From Pseudomonadota bacterium (GTDB taxonomy: Bacteria > Pseudomonadota > Alphaproteobacteria > Sphingomonadales > Sphingomonadaceae): a stretch of DNA of 10,773 nucleotides. Location: contig JAEWKG010000024.1 in NCBI GenBank assembly GCA_023386135.1, forward strand, positions 1 through 10,773, given 5' to 3'. The notes under the pieces were generated by a model that saw only the letters and a list, made by a program, of their open reading frames with translations, was not told the origin of the DNA and ran no database searches. This document shows, in pieces, positions 1 through 8,627 of the stretch (positions are counted from its first letter, which is position 1; every line of letters begins with the position of its first letter). The translations under genes and the position numbers were made by a program.

Positions 1-2281
<2,281 letters not shown>

Positions 2282-2285
<4 letters not shown>

Positions 2286-3121
2286 TGCGGGTCGAGCCCT
2301 CCGGCGAGGTATGCGGCGCGGTAGTGACCGGCATCGACCTCGCCGGGGAGCTCACCGCTGACCTCGTCGCGCAAATCCGGGCGGCGTGGCTCGAGCATCG
2401 CGTCCTTGCCTTCCGCGATCAGGCGATGGACGACGATGCGCTCGAGCGTTTCACCATCGCCATGGGCGGGTTCGGTGAAAACCCCTTCTTTGCCCCGATC
2501 GAGGGCCGAAACCACATCGCCGCTATCCGGCGCGAGGCCGACGAGACCAGTCCGCTGTTCGCCGAAAACTGGCACAGCGACTGGAGCTTCCTCGCCAAGC
2601 CGCCCGCCGGCACCTGCCTGCTGGCGATCCACGTGCCGCCGGTTGGCGGCGACACGCTGTTCGCCGACCAGCACGCGGCTTGGGAAGCCCTCCCCGCCGA
2701 CCGCCAGCGGCAGCTCGAAGGCCTGACCGCGATCCACAGCGCGCGTTATGCTTACGCGCCCAAGGGCACCTATGGCGAAGGCGACAAGGGCCGCTCGATG
2801 GACATCCGCGCCAGCGAAACCGCGATGGCGACCCAGACCCACCCGCTGATCGCCACGCATCCCGAAACCGGCCGCCGCGGGTTCTTCAGCGCGCTCGGCT
2901 ACATCATTGGCATCGAGGGCATGCCCGAGGACGAGGCAATGCCGCTGCTGCGCGAACTCTACGCGTGGCAGACCCGCGACGAGTTCGTCCACCGCCGCGC
3001 CTGGGAGCCGGGGATGCTGGTGATCTGGGACAACCGCGCTGTCCTGCACCGCGCGACCGGCGGCTACGAAGGCCACCGGCGGGAGCTTCACCGCACGACG
3101 ATCGCGGCGCCGGCCATCTGA
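2282..3121 (+). CDS. TauD/TfdA-family Fe(II)/2-oxoglutarate-dependent dioxygenase
   Basis: A 279-residue cytoplasmic enzyme of the TauD/TfdA family, which uses Fe(II), O2 and 2-oxoglutarate to hydroxylate a substrate. The catalytic set is complete: H98 and D100 (WHSDWSF) with H256 (NRAVLHRA) form the iron facial triad. T125 (GGDT) and R267 match the 2-oxoglutarate ligands T126 and R266 of E. coli TauD, and R271 matches TauD R270, which contacts the taurine sulfonate. Length and motif spacing match TauD almost exactly. The substrate is not determined: the taurine-contact region around TauD H70/Y73 is not conserved (here ENPFFAP). Alternatives are alkyl sulfates, aryloxyalkanoates or another acid. 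ATG 2282 overlaps the gyrA stop (ATGA); ATG 2285 is an equally possible start. A GAGGA sits directly before 2282, too close for a normal ribosome site, so translational coupling to gyrA is likely. No sulfur-transport genes are nearby. Confidence 0.9.
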
Positions 3122-3215
3122 CAACGCCCGCTCGTCCTGAGCTTGTCGAAGGACGCTGTCCCGACGGCGACGGTTGCTCGACACCCTTCGACAGGCTCAG
3201 GGTGAGCGGACGTTG
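3122..3215. repeat. Long intergenic palindromic repeat, possible bidirectional terminator
   Basis: Two inverted arms, 3122-3152 and 3185-3215, enclose a 32-nt loop. Read as plus-strand RNA they can form 31 consecutive pairing positions with a single mismatch (C3127/A3210) and three G-U pairs (3134/3203, 3135/3202, 3143/3194). The core is CCTGAGCTTGTCGAAGG against CCTTCGACAGGCTCAGG. The stem starts at the base after the tauD-like stop codon and ends 4 nt before the stop codon of the convergent yhhN-like gene. From memory, this CTTCGACA..CTCAGG palindrome is dispersed through many sphingomonad and other proteobacterial genomes. There is no T-run after either arm, so a classical intrinsic terminator is not shown; RNA 3'-end protection or a REP-like role is equally possible. 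Confidence 0.85.
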
Positions 3216-3219
3216 AAAT

Positions 3220-3867
3220 TTAGGCGCGGTGGTCTCGCCGCACAGCGCGGATGACACCGGTGCAGATCAGCAATTGCCCCGCGTAATATAGCGGCCAAAC
3301 CAGCCACCCGGTGACGGTTTCGTCGAGCACGCCGCCGAGGCGGGCGAAGATCAGGAGGTCGCTCACCACGAACAACACGGCGCCGAGGCCCACATGGTAT
3401 CGGCTGAAACGGCTGAGCCACGCGGTCGCCGCCATCCCTCCGAGCGCGGTCGCGTAGATCACCGCCATCGGGTCGCGGGCGAGCAGCCACGCGATGATGG
3501 GCACACCGACGAACAACGTTAGCGCCGCGGCTTTCTGGGTTCCGGTCGGCTGCGGTCGCCGATTGCTGAGATAAAGCGCGATGGCGATCAGATGCGAAAG
3601 GAGGAAAAACGCGCCGCCCGCGATGGTGCTCAGTTCCAGTGCGATGTCGCCGGTGGCCCCGGCGGCCATCACCGCGGCGATCATCCGCGCATCGCGCGCC
3701 CTGCTGCGTGACAGCGCGTAGCCGGCCAGCGCCGCCACCGAGGCACCCTTCAGCACGATCTTGAATGTGCCGCCGAGCGCGCCGTCGGCGACGAGCCAGA
3801 ACGCGATGGCGAGCGCGATGCCCGCCACCAGCCACGGCCGGCTCTCGATCAAGGCACGTTTCGGCAT
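3220..3867 (-). CDS. YhhN/TMEM86-family integral membrane protein (putative lysoplasmalogenase)
   Basis: A 215-residue polytopic inner-membrane protein with about seven or eight hydrophobic helices covering nearly its whole length. It carries the polar signature residues of the YhhN/TMEM86 family inside helices: GD at 73-74 with E78, SH at 91-92, SD at 169-170 (LFVVSD) and YYAGQ at 194-198. TMEM86 proteins hydrolyse the vinyl-ether bond of lysoplasmalogen, but the activity of bacterial YhhN proteins on natural lipids is poorly defined, so the role here is inferred from family only. The frame is open further upstream, to about 4149, but that would run into trmFO on the other strand. ATG 3867 has a strong GGAAGGGGA ribosome site, and the resulting length fits the family. 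The gene is convergent with the dioxygenase gene and divergent from trmFO. Confidence 0.82.
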   Translation of the reverse strand: MPKRALIESRPWLVAGIALAIAFWLVADGALGGTFKIVLKGASVAALAGYALSRSRARDARMIAAVMAAGATGDIALELSTIAGGAFFLLSHLIAIALYLSNRRPQPTGTQKAAALTLFVGVPIIAWLLARDPMAVIYATALGGMAATAWLSRFSRYHVGLGAVLFVVSDLLIFARLGGVLDETVTGWLVWPLYYAGQLLICTGVIRAVRRDHRA

Positions 3868-3871
3868 GACT

Positions 3872-3880
3872 TCCCCTTCC
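3872..3880 (-). promoter_or_regulatory. Ribosome binding site of the yhhN-like gene
   Basis: Read on the minus strand this is GGAAGGGGA ending 4 nt before ATG 3867. It is the strongest Shine-Dalgarno match in the neighbourhood and is the reason for choosing the 215-residue start over upstream in-frame starts. Confidence 0.65.
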
Positions 3881-3914
3881 CCGGTGCGCGCAACTGCCCT
3901 TGAACAGCACCGGG
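3880..3914. repeat. 8-bp inverted repeat in the divergent yhhN-like/trmFO promoter region
   Basis: CCCGGTGC (3880-3887) and GCACCGGG (3907-3914) are perfect inverted copies separated by 19 nt. The 69-nt gap between the divergent starts must hold both promoters, so the repeat is placed where an operator could act. Part of the right arm can also pair locally (GCAC-CGG-GTGC, 3907-3917). The left arm abuts the yhhN-like ribosome site. No convincing -35/-10 pair was found. GC-rich repeats of this length arise by chance, so this is only a candidate. Confidence 0.3.
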
Positions 3915-3936
3915 TGCAAGTTCTAGGCGGCACGCA

Positions 3937-5286
3937 ATGGCGCATGACATTCACATCATCGGCGGCGGCCTCGCGGGTAGCGAAGCGGCCTGGCAGCTCG
4001 GCCGGCGCGGGTTTCGCGTGCGGCTGTCGGAAATGCGCGGCGGCGGTGATACGACGCTGGCGCATCAGGGCGCGGGCCTTGCTGAACTGGTGTGCTCGAA
4101 TTCGTTCCGTTCGGACGACAGCGAGAAGAACGCAGTCGGACTGCTGCATTACGAGATGCGCGCGCTCGACAGCCTGATCATGCGCGCGGGCGAAGTCGCT
4201 CGGGTGCCGGCGGGATCGGCGATGGCAGTCGATCGCGATGTGCTATCAGCCGAAGTGGAGCGCGAATTGGCCGCGTTGCCGAACGTCGAGATCGTGCGAG
4301 AGCGGATCGATGCCCTACCCGCCGCTGGCATGACGATCGTCGCCACGGGACCGCTTACCGCGGCCTCGCTCGCGCAGAGCATCGCCGGAGCCACCGCGCA
4401 GGACAGCCTCGCGTTCTTCGATGCCATCGCCCCCATCGTCCACCGCGACAGCATCGACATGGACGTCTGCTGGATGGCGGCGCGCTGGGAAAAGGGCGGC
4501 AAGGATTACATCAACTGTCCGATGAACCGCGAGCAGTACGAGGCGTTCGTCCAGGGCTTGCTCGACGGCGAGAAGACCGAGTTCCGCGAATGGGAAGCCA
4601 GCACGCCCTACTTCGAAGGCTGCATGCCGATCGAGGTCATGGCCGCGCGCGGACCCGAAACCCTGCGCTTCGGCCCGATGAAGCCGGTCGGTCTCGACAA
4701 TCCGCACTGGGCCACCCACGAGCACCCGAACGGCCGCTGGCCATATGCCGTGGTCCAGCTGCGGCAGGACAACAAGCTCGGGACGCTGTGGAACATGGTC
4801 GGTTTCCAGACCAAGCTGAAGCACGCCGAGCAGGTTCGGCTGTACCGCACCATCCCAGGGCTGGAGAACGCCGAGTTCGCGCGGCTGGGCGGACTACACC
4901 GCAACACCTTCCTCAACTCGCCGACAGTGCTCGATCGTCAGTTGCGGCTGAGGGGCGCCGAGCACGTCCGCTTCGCCGGCCAGATCACCGGCTGCGAGGG
5001 CTACGTGGAGAGCGCCGCGGTCGGCCTGATGGCGGGGATGATGGCGGCGTCCGAGCTGGCGGGCGACGAGTGGCGCTCACCCCCGCGCACCACCGCGCTC
5101 GGCGCGCTCCTCGCACACATCACCGGCGACGCCGAGGCCGAGACCTACCAGCCGATGAACGTCAATATCGGCTTGTTTCCCCCGCTGACCGACGTGCGCA
5201 AGAAGGCGCGCAAGGAGGCGTACACCGAGCGCGCGAAGGCCGACCTAGCCGAGTGGATTGGCGAGCGGGTCGCCGAACCCGCCTAG
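3937..5286 (+). CDS. trmFO: Methylenetetrahydrofolate--tRNA-(uracil-5-)-methyltransferase
   Basis: TrmFO makes 5-methyluridine at position 54 of the tRNA T-loop, taking the carbon from 5,10-methylenetetrahydrofolate and reducing it with FAD and NAD(P)H; it is a cytoplasmic flavoprotein. The 449-residue protein has the normal family length. The FAD-binding GxGxxG-type motif is at the N-terminus (IIGGGLAGSEAA, residues 7-18). The two cysteines known to matter in Bacillus subtilis TrmFO are present: C53 in VCSNSFR, and C229 in FEGCMPIE, corresponding to Bs C226. The C-terminal part carries GLHRNTFLNSP, GQITGCEGYVESAA and YQPMNVNIGLFPP, all family signatures. ATG 3937 lies immediately before the flavin fold and has only a weak AGGCGG upstream. 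The gene is divergent from the yhhN-like gene and its TAG stop overlaps the convergent EF-hand gene by 4 nt. This folate-dependent route replaces SAM-dependent TrmA in some alphaproteobacteria. Confidence 0.96.
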   Translation: MAHDIHIIGGGLAGSEAAWQLGRRGFRVRLSEMRGGGDTTLAHQGAGLAELVCSNSFRSDDSEKNAVGLLHYEMRALDSLIMRAGEVARVPAGSAMAVDRDVLSAEVERELAALPNVEIVRERIDALPAAGMTIVATGPLTAASLAQSIAGATAQDSLAFFDAIAPIVHRDSIDMDVCWMAARWEKGGKDYINCPMNREQYEAFVQGLLDGEKTEFREWEASTPYFEGCMPIEVMAARGPETLRFGPMKPVGLDNPHWATHEHPNGRWPYAVVQLRQDNKLGTLWNMVGFQTKLKHAEQVRLYRTIPGLENAEFARLGGLHRNTFLNSPTVLDRQLRLRGAEHVRFAGQITGCEGYVESAAVGLMAGMMAASELAGDEWRSPPRTTALGALLAHITGDAEAETYQPMNVNIGLFPPLTDVRKKARKEAYTERAKADLAEWIGERVAEPA

Positions 5287-5744
5287 CAGCTGCAGCCAGG
5301 TTTGCGCTTCGCCGGCTTGGGCGCGGTGCGCGCGAATTCGACCAGGTCGAGTTCGCGGTTGTGGTTGACGTCGGCCTGCTCGAACCGCTGCGCGGTCGCG
5401 ACCGCCCATTCCTCGCAATCGAGCAGGTTGTTGCCGTCCTTGTCGAGCTTGCGGAACGCGTCGCTGCGCGTTGCCAGCATCTCGTTACGCGTGATGCGCC
5501 GGTCGCGATTGCGGTCGTAGCGGAAGAAGCGCTGCTCCTCGCGCGTCAACTCGGTCGCTAGCGGCGGTGCCGGCCCGCGCAGGTTCTTCGCCGCGCCCGT
5601 CGGCAAGTCGTCGGGCGAAGGCTTGGCCGGCTGTGCCACGGGCGGCGGCGCGCCGCGTTCGACCTCGGCCCGACCCTGCCACCAGAACAAGCCGATGCCG
5701 GCCATCACGAGAGTGAGAAAGCCACCCAGAATCAATCGGTTCAT
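5283..5744 (-). CDS. Membrane-anchored EF-hand protein
   Basis: A 153-residue protein with a single N-terminal hydrophobic segment (about residues 4-22, preceded by MNR), which should anchor it in the inner membrane with the rest in the periplasm. A Pro/Ala-rich linker (31-63) leads to three EF-hand calcium loops with full ligand patterns: 77-88 (D77, N79, D81, E88), 101-112 (D101, D103, N105, E112) and 125-136 (D125, N127, N129, E136). It ends in a basic tail and GCSC. EF-hands bind Ca2+; a role as periplasmic calcium sensor or buffer is inference. An odd number of loops is notable since EF-hands usually pair. ATG 5744 is preferred over GTG 5753 because GAGGG lies 8 nt before it. It lies 35 nt downstream of the squalene/phytoene-synthase-like gene on the same strand, probably one transcript, and its stop shares CTAG with the trmFO stop. 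Confidence 0.85.
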   Translation of the reverse strand: MNRLILGGFLTLVMAGIGLFWWQGRAEVERGAPPPVAQPAKPSPDDLPTGAAKNLRGPAPPLATELTREEQRFFRYDRNRDRRITRNEMLATRSDAFRKLDKDGNNLLDCEEWAVATAQRFEQADVNHNRELDLVEFARTAPKPAKRKPGCSC

Positions 5745-5779
5745 TGCGCGCACCCTCGACCCACGGGCGCGTTCATACG

Positions 5780-6376
5780 CTATGCGCCGAACATGCCAAG
5801 GCGGATTGCCGCAAGCGCCCCCGAACGACCGTGCATCATCGGCTCCCCCCGCGCGATGGCGCGGCGGGCGAGGCCGTCGAGCACCGCGATTCCGCGCAGG
5901 GACTTGGGGAGACGATCGGGCTGATCGACCGGCGCTTTGCCCCGCCCGGTCTGAGCAATTGCCCAGTTCCGTCCGGCTGCCATCGCCGATGGGGTGTCAT
6001 GAGACGCACCCGCCAGCCGCGCGAAAGCGGCCAGCGCCTGCCCGCGGCCTTCGCCCAGGCCTTCGGCGGATTCTTCGAGCAACCACTGCTCCCAGCCATC
6101 GACCAGCGGAGCAAGGTCGGCGCCGCGTTCCCCCCAGTGCTCGCCGATCTCCGCCAGCAGCGGCTCCCCCTTGGGCCGCGCAGCCGCCGGTTCAGCGAGC
6201 CGATCGCGCCACCAGGCAAGCCGCATCTGCGCGAGCATCGGCTCGTTCGCCTGCGCGATCGCGACGGAAAGCCGGCGGTCGATATTGAACAGCGCCGCGA
6301 GCGCGGGGCGGGTCGAGCGCGGTTGCCAGGCGAGAGCGACCGCCAGCGCGGGGTCCAGGCGTTGGGGGTGCTCCAC
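5780..6376 (-). CDS. Squalene/phytoene synthase-like protein, probably non-catalytic
   Basis: A 198-residue, Ala/Arg-rich, mainly helical protein. The segment LAQMRLAWWRDRL (49-61) is the typical signature of the trans-isoprenyl squalene/phytoene synthase superfamily, where it follows the first helices. LPKSLRGIAVLDGLARRA (157-174) and a C-terminal GMFG fit the same fold. The Asp-rich DxxxD motifs needed to bind prenyl diphosphate are not visible, and the protein is about two thirds of the usual length. It therefore looks like the degenerate branch related to mitochondrial NDUFAF6, a complex I assembly factor; that functional link is inference. GTG 6376 is chosen because homologous-looking sequence starts there; AGGGGA lies 12 nt upstream, rather far. 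TTG 6412 is an alternative with no ribosome site. It is the first gene of a probable two-gene unit with the EF-hand gene and is divergent from tadG. Confidence 0.65.
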   Translation of the reverse strand: MEHPQRLDPALAVALAWQPRSTRPALAALFNIDRRLSVAIAQANEPMLAQMRLAWWRDRLAEPAAARPKGEPLLAEIGEHWGERGADLAPLVDGWEQWLLEESAEGLGEGRGQALAAFARLAGASHDTPSAMAAGRNWAIAQTGRGKAPVDQPDRLPKSLRGIAVLDGLARRAIARGEPMMHGRSGALAAIRLGMFGA

Positions 6377-6440
6377 GCGGCGCGATTTTCCCCTCGCCGC
6401 ACGGCCTGTCAAGCGACAGCACGGCGCGATAACGGCGGCA

Positions 6441-6518
6441 ACCTTTGATTAACCATGAAACTTGGCGAAGCGCTTACCGTGCCACCGCTAAGCGTCGCCC
6501 GGAACGGCCCTTCTTAAC
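6441..6518 (+). promoter_or_regulatory. Upstream region of the tad operon with two TTAAC motifs (candidate CtrA half-sites)
   Basis: The 158-nt gap between the divergent starts holds TTAACC at 6449-6454 and TTAACG at 6514-6519, the only AT-rich patches in it. In alphaproteobacteria the cell-cycle regulator CtrA recognises TTAA-N7-TTAA(C), and pilus genes such as Caulobacter pilA are CtrA targets. Here the halves are about 60 nt apart rather than 7, so each is at best a half-site. No consensus -35/-10 pair is evident for the tad operon. This is a weak, context-driven call. Confidence 0.22.
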
Positions 6519-6522
6519 GATC

Positions 6523-6527
6523 GAGGA
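6523..6527 (+). promoter_or_regulatory. Ribosome binding site of the tadG-like gene
   Basis: GAGGA ends 7 nt before ATG 6535, an ideal spacing. It fixes the start of the TadG-like protein at MRAISRFLKRLRDNKSGN, a basic leader directly before the membrane segment, rather than at upstream in-frame codons near 6445. Confidence 0.7.
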
Positions 6528-6534
6528 CAGCCTG

Positions 6535-8175
6535 ATGCGGGCGATCTCACGGTTTCTCAAGCGCTTGCGCGACAACAAGAGCGGCAACGCGCTGGTCATG
6601 GTCGCGGCGGGCGTGCCTGCGCTCATCGGCGGTGCCGGCTTCGCGGTCGACATGTCGCAGTGGTACATGTGGAAGTCGGAGCTGCAGTACGCGGTCGACC
6701 AGGCGGCGATTGCCGGCGCCTATGCCCGAACCAGCAGCGAGACCGAAAGCGGTTATCAGACCCGCGCGCAGCAGGAATACTCGGCCAACCTGTCGGTGAC
6801 CAAGAGCTTTGCCGTCGCCACCCCGACGGTGAGCCTGCAGAACTGGGCGACCGGCAAGAGCAACAGCGTGGTGGTCTCCGCTTCGGCGACCAAGGCGCTG
6901 CCGTTCTCCAGCTTTCTCACCGGCAACGCGACGACAATCCGCGTCAGCTCGCAGGCCTCGTTCGAGAAGGGCGCCACTTACACCGCCTGCCTCATCGCCG
7001 TGGATGACGACGCCTCGGGCGCGATCACCATCGGCGGCAGCGCGCAGTTCATCGCCGGGTGCGGCATCGCCGCCCTCTCCCACGCGGCCCCGGCCATCAC
7101 CGTGACGGGCAACCCGACGATTGACGCGGGCTACCTGATCGCGGCGGGCGGCATCGACGACTGGTTCAAGACCAACACCGACGATACGATTTTGGAGAAC
7201 CAGAGCGGGCTGGTCGATCCGTTCGCCTCGCTCACGCCGCCGACCAACAACACACCGCGCTCGGCGACCTGCCCCAAGGGCAAGAGCACGACGACAACCA
7301 CGACGACTTACGTTGCCGACCAGGTGACGACGCGCACACAGATCACCTACACCTACTACAAGAAGAGCGGCAACAACTACACGGCGACGACGTATACCGG
7401 CTCGTACAAGAAGACGAACGTCGATACGACCGCCACGCAGACGAACGTCACTCTGACCGCACTGCCGGCGAACAATACCGTCGTCACCGGCCCGACCACA
7501 TCGGATTACGACTGGATCGACGGCAGCGGTAACAACAAGATCTACCAGCGATCCGTCACGACGACCACGGTGACATACACCAACCCGCACGTCGTGACGG
7601 ACACGACTACCACCACTGACCCGACGCCCACCGGTGCGTTGGTGCTGCAGCCCGGCACCTACAGCGACATGACCTTCAAGTGCGATGTCGTGTACACCAG
7701 CGGGATCTACGTTATCGACGGCGGTACGCTGACCATCCACGCACAGTACAACCAGACGGGTGCGGGCGTGATGTTCGTGCTCAAGAACGGTGCGGGTCTC
7801 GTCATCAACGGCGGATCGACGGTCAACCTGACCGCGATGTCCGTCTCGCAGCTCGAGGCCGCGGGCGTGACGCACGACCAGGCGGTGAAGCTCGCGGGCA
7901 TGCTCATATTCGAAGATCGCAACTCGCAGGGCAACACCGGCAACAAGTTCAACGGCAATTCCAGCACCGTGCTGAACGGAACGGTGTATCTTCCCAAGAG
8001 CACTCTTGACATCCGGGGAACCGCGGGCGTGACCAGCCAGTGCCTGATGCTGGTCGCCTCCACCATCACCATCAGCGGCAACGCGGCGATGCAAAGCTTC
8101 TGCCCGCCGGACACGCACATTGCCGATGATAGCGCGGTGCTGAAGACCAACGACCGGGTCCGTCTGGTTTCGTGA
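6535..8175 (+). CDS. TadG-like (Tad domain) envelope protein with a threonine-rich segment
   Basis: A 546-residue protein related to TadG of Flp/Tad pilus systems. A basic leader (1-17) precedes a membrane segment in SGNALVMVAAGVPALIGGAG (16-35), followed by AVDMSQWYMWKSELQYAVDQAAIAG, the TadE/G N-terminal hallmark. The E+5 of true pseudopilins is replaced (G17-NALVM), so prepilin-peptidase cleavage is unlikely and the protein should stay anchored with its body in the periplasm. Next comes a conserved block with C152 and C176 (ACLIAVD...GCGIAALS). Residues 251-367 are about 35% threonine. Residues 373-523 (PGTYSDMTF, GIYVIDGGTLTI, GVMFVLKNG, NGTVYLPKSTLDI, QCLMLVASTITISGNA) have the short-repeat look of a beta-helical domain and three more cysteines (C383, C503, C523). 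No von Willebrand A motif (DxSxS) is seen. It is the first gene of a three-gene operon; its TGA overlaps the next ATG by 1 nt. Confidence 0.85.
   Translation: MRAISRFLKRLRDNKSGNALVMVAAGVPALIGGAGFAVDMSQWYMWKSELQYAVDQAAIAGAYARTSSETESGYQTRAQQEYSANLSVTKSFAVATPTVSLQNWATGKSNSVVVSASATKALPFSSFLTGNATTIRVSSQASFEKGATYTACLIAVDDDASGAITIGGSAQFIAGCGIAALSHAAPAITVTGNPTIDAGYLIAAGGIDDWFKTNTDDTILENQSGLVDPFASLTPPTNNTPRSATCPKGKSTTTTTTTYVADQVTTRTQITYTYYKKSGNNYTATTYTGSYKKTNVDTTATQTNVTLTALPANNTVVTGPTTSDYDWIDGSGNNKIYQRSVTTTTVTYTNPHVVTDTTTTTDPTPTGALVLQPGTYSDMTFKCDVVYTSGIYVIDGGTLTIHAQYNQTGAGVMFVLKNGAGLVINGGSTVNLTAMSVSQLEAAGVTHDQAVKLAGMLIFEDRNSQGNTGNKFNGNSSTVLNGTVYLPKSTLDIRGTAGVTSQCLMLVASTITISGNAAMQSFCPPDTHIADDSAVLKTNDRVRLVS
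7285..7635 (+). repeat. Threonine-rich low-complexity coding segment of the tadG-like gene
   Basis: Residues 251-367 hold 41 threonines in 117 positions, with runs of seven (252-258), four (342-345) and five (357-361) Thr, and many Tyr, Asn and Lys. The DNA is built of ACG/ACC/ACA/ACT codons in mixed order, so it is not a pure trinucleotide array, but blocks such as CACGACGAC recur. It separates C246 from the PGTY block that opens the C-terminal domain. A spacer, a region for O-linked glycosylation or an expanded linker are possible readings. Confidence 0.8.
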
Positions 8176-8627
8176 TGCGCCCGCTCCCCTTCTTGTCAAA
8201 GCTCGCGGCGCGCATCGACGGCACCGCGCTGATCGAAACCGCGATCGTTGCGCCGGTGCTGATCATGATGTCCGTCGGCGTGTTCGAGGCGAGCCGAATG
8301 GTCGCGCGCCAGAGCGAACTGCAATCGACCGCGGAGCAGGCGACCGAGATCACCCTCGCCACCGTGCCGAGCACACAGAGCGAACTCGACAAGGTGAAGG
8401 CGAAACTGATGGCCAGCAGCGGTCTCAATGAAGCCCGCATCCAACTGGTGTACAAGTATCGCTGCGGGACGGGCACCATCAGCACGACCAAGCCGACGTG
8501 CAGCGACGATTCACTCAACACCTACATCTCGATGGCGATTAGCGACGAATACCAGCCGATCTGGACCGAGTTCGGTATCTCGCGGAGCTTCGAATATCAC
8601 GTCAACCGCACGGTGCAGATCTCGTGA
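8175..8627 (+). CDS. TadE-like pseudopilin family protein (first copy)
   Basis: A 150-residue protein with a basic leader (1-14), the TadE-type junction DG|TALIETAIVAPVLIMMSVGVFEASR (15-41) and a long amphipathic continuation (QSELQSTAEQATEITLA). G16 with E21 at +5 fits the prepilin-peptidase rule for Tad pseudopilins, but +6 is Thr rather than the usual Tyr/Phe. The rest, including C97 and C109 which could form a disulfide, should lie in the periplasm. TadE-like minor pseudopilins are thought to help Flp pilus or Tad export complex assembly. The ATG overlaps the tadG-like stop (TGATG) with no clear ribosome site, which indicates translational coupling; GTG 8172 is a less likely start. The gene ends in another TGATG with the following tadE-like gene. 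Confidence 0.83.
   Translation: MRPLPFLSKLAARIDGTALIETAIVAPVLIMMSVGVFEASRMVARQSELQSTAEQATEITLATVPSTQSELDKVKAKLMASSGLNEARIQLVYKYRCGTGTISTTKPTCSDDSLNTYISMAISDEYQPIWTEFGISRSFEYHVNRTVQIS

Noticed and set aside
3868..4149. Upstream extension of the yhhN-like protein to 309 residues
   Set aside because: The added part would lie over trmFO on the opposite strand, has no membrane or family features, and a strong ribosome site supports ATG 3867.
4092..5561. A 489-residue plus-strand open frame overlapping trmFO in another frame
   Set aside because: It is very Arg-rich, shows no domain, and is fully explained by the out-of-frame reading of trmFO and the EF-hand gene.
6407..6412. Perfect TTGACA (minus strand) as a -35 box for the squalene-synthase-like gene
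   Set aside because: At 17 nt spacing the -10 position reads AAAATC, a poor match, and transcription would start at or inside the start codon region.
6455..6517. A 20-residue ORF (ATG 6455 to TAA 6517) upstream of the tadG-like gene
   Set aside because: No ribosome site precedes it and the peptide shows no attenuation or leader feature; chance is sufficient.
7285..7635. CRISPR-like or tandem repeat array in the ACG/ACC-rich stretch
   Set aside because: There is no fixed-length repeat with unique spacers; it is low-complexity threonine coding sequence in one frame.
6547..8199. A 550-residue open frame on the minus strand covering the whole tadG-like gene
   Set aside because: It is Arg/Val/Gly/His-rich with no recognisable domain and mirrors the plus-strand codons. 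The plus strand has clear Tad-domain signatures, so this is an antisense shadow of GC-rich coding sequence.
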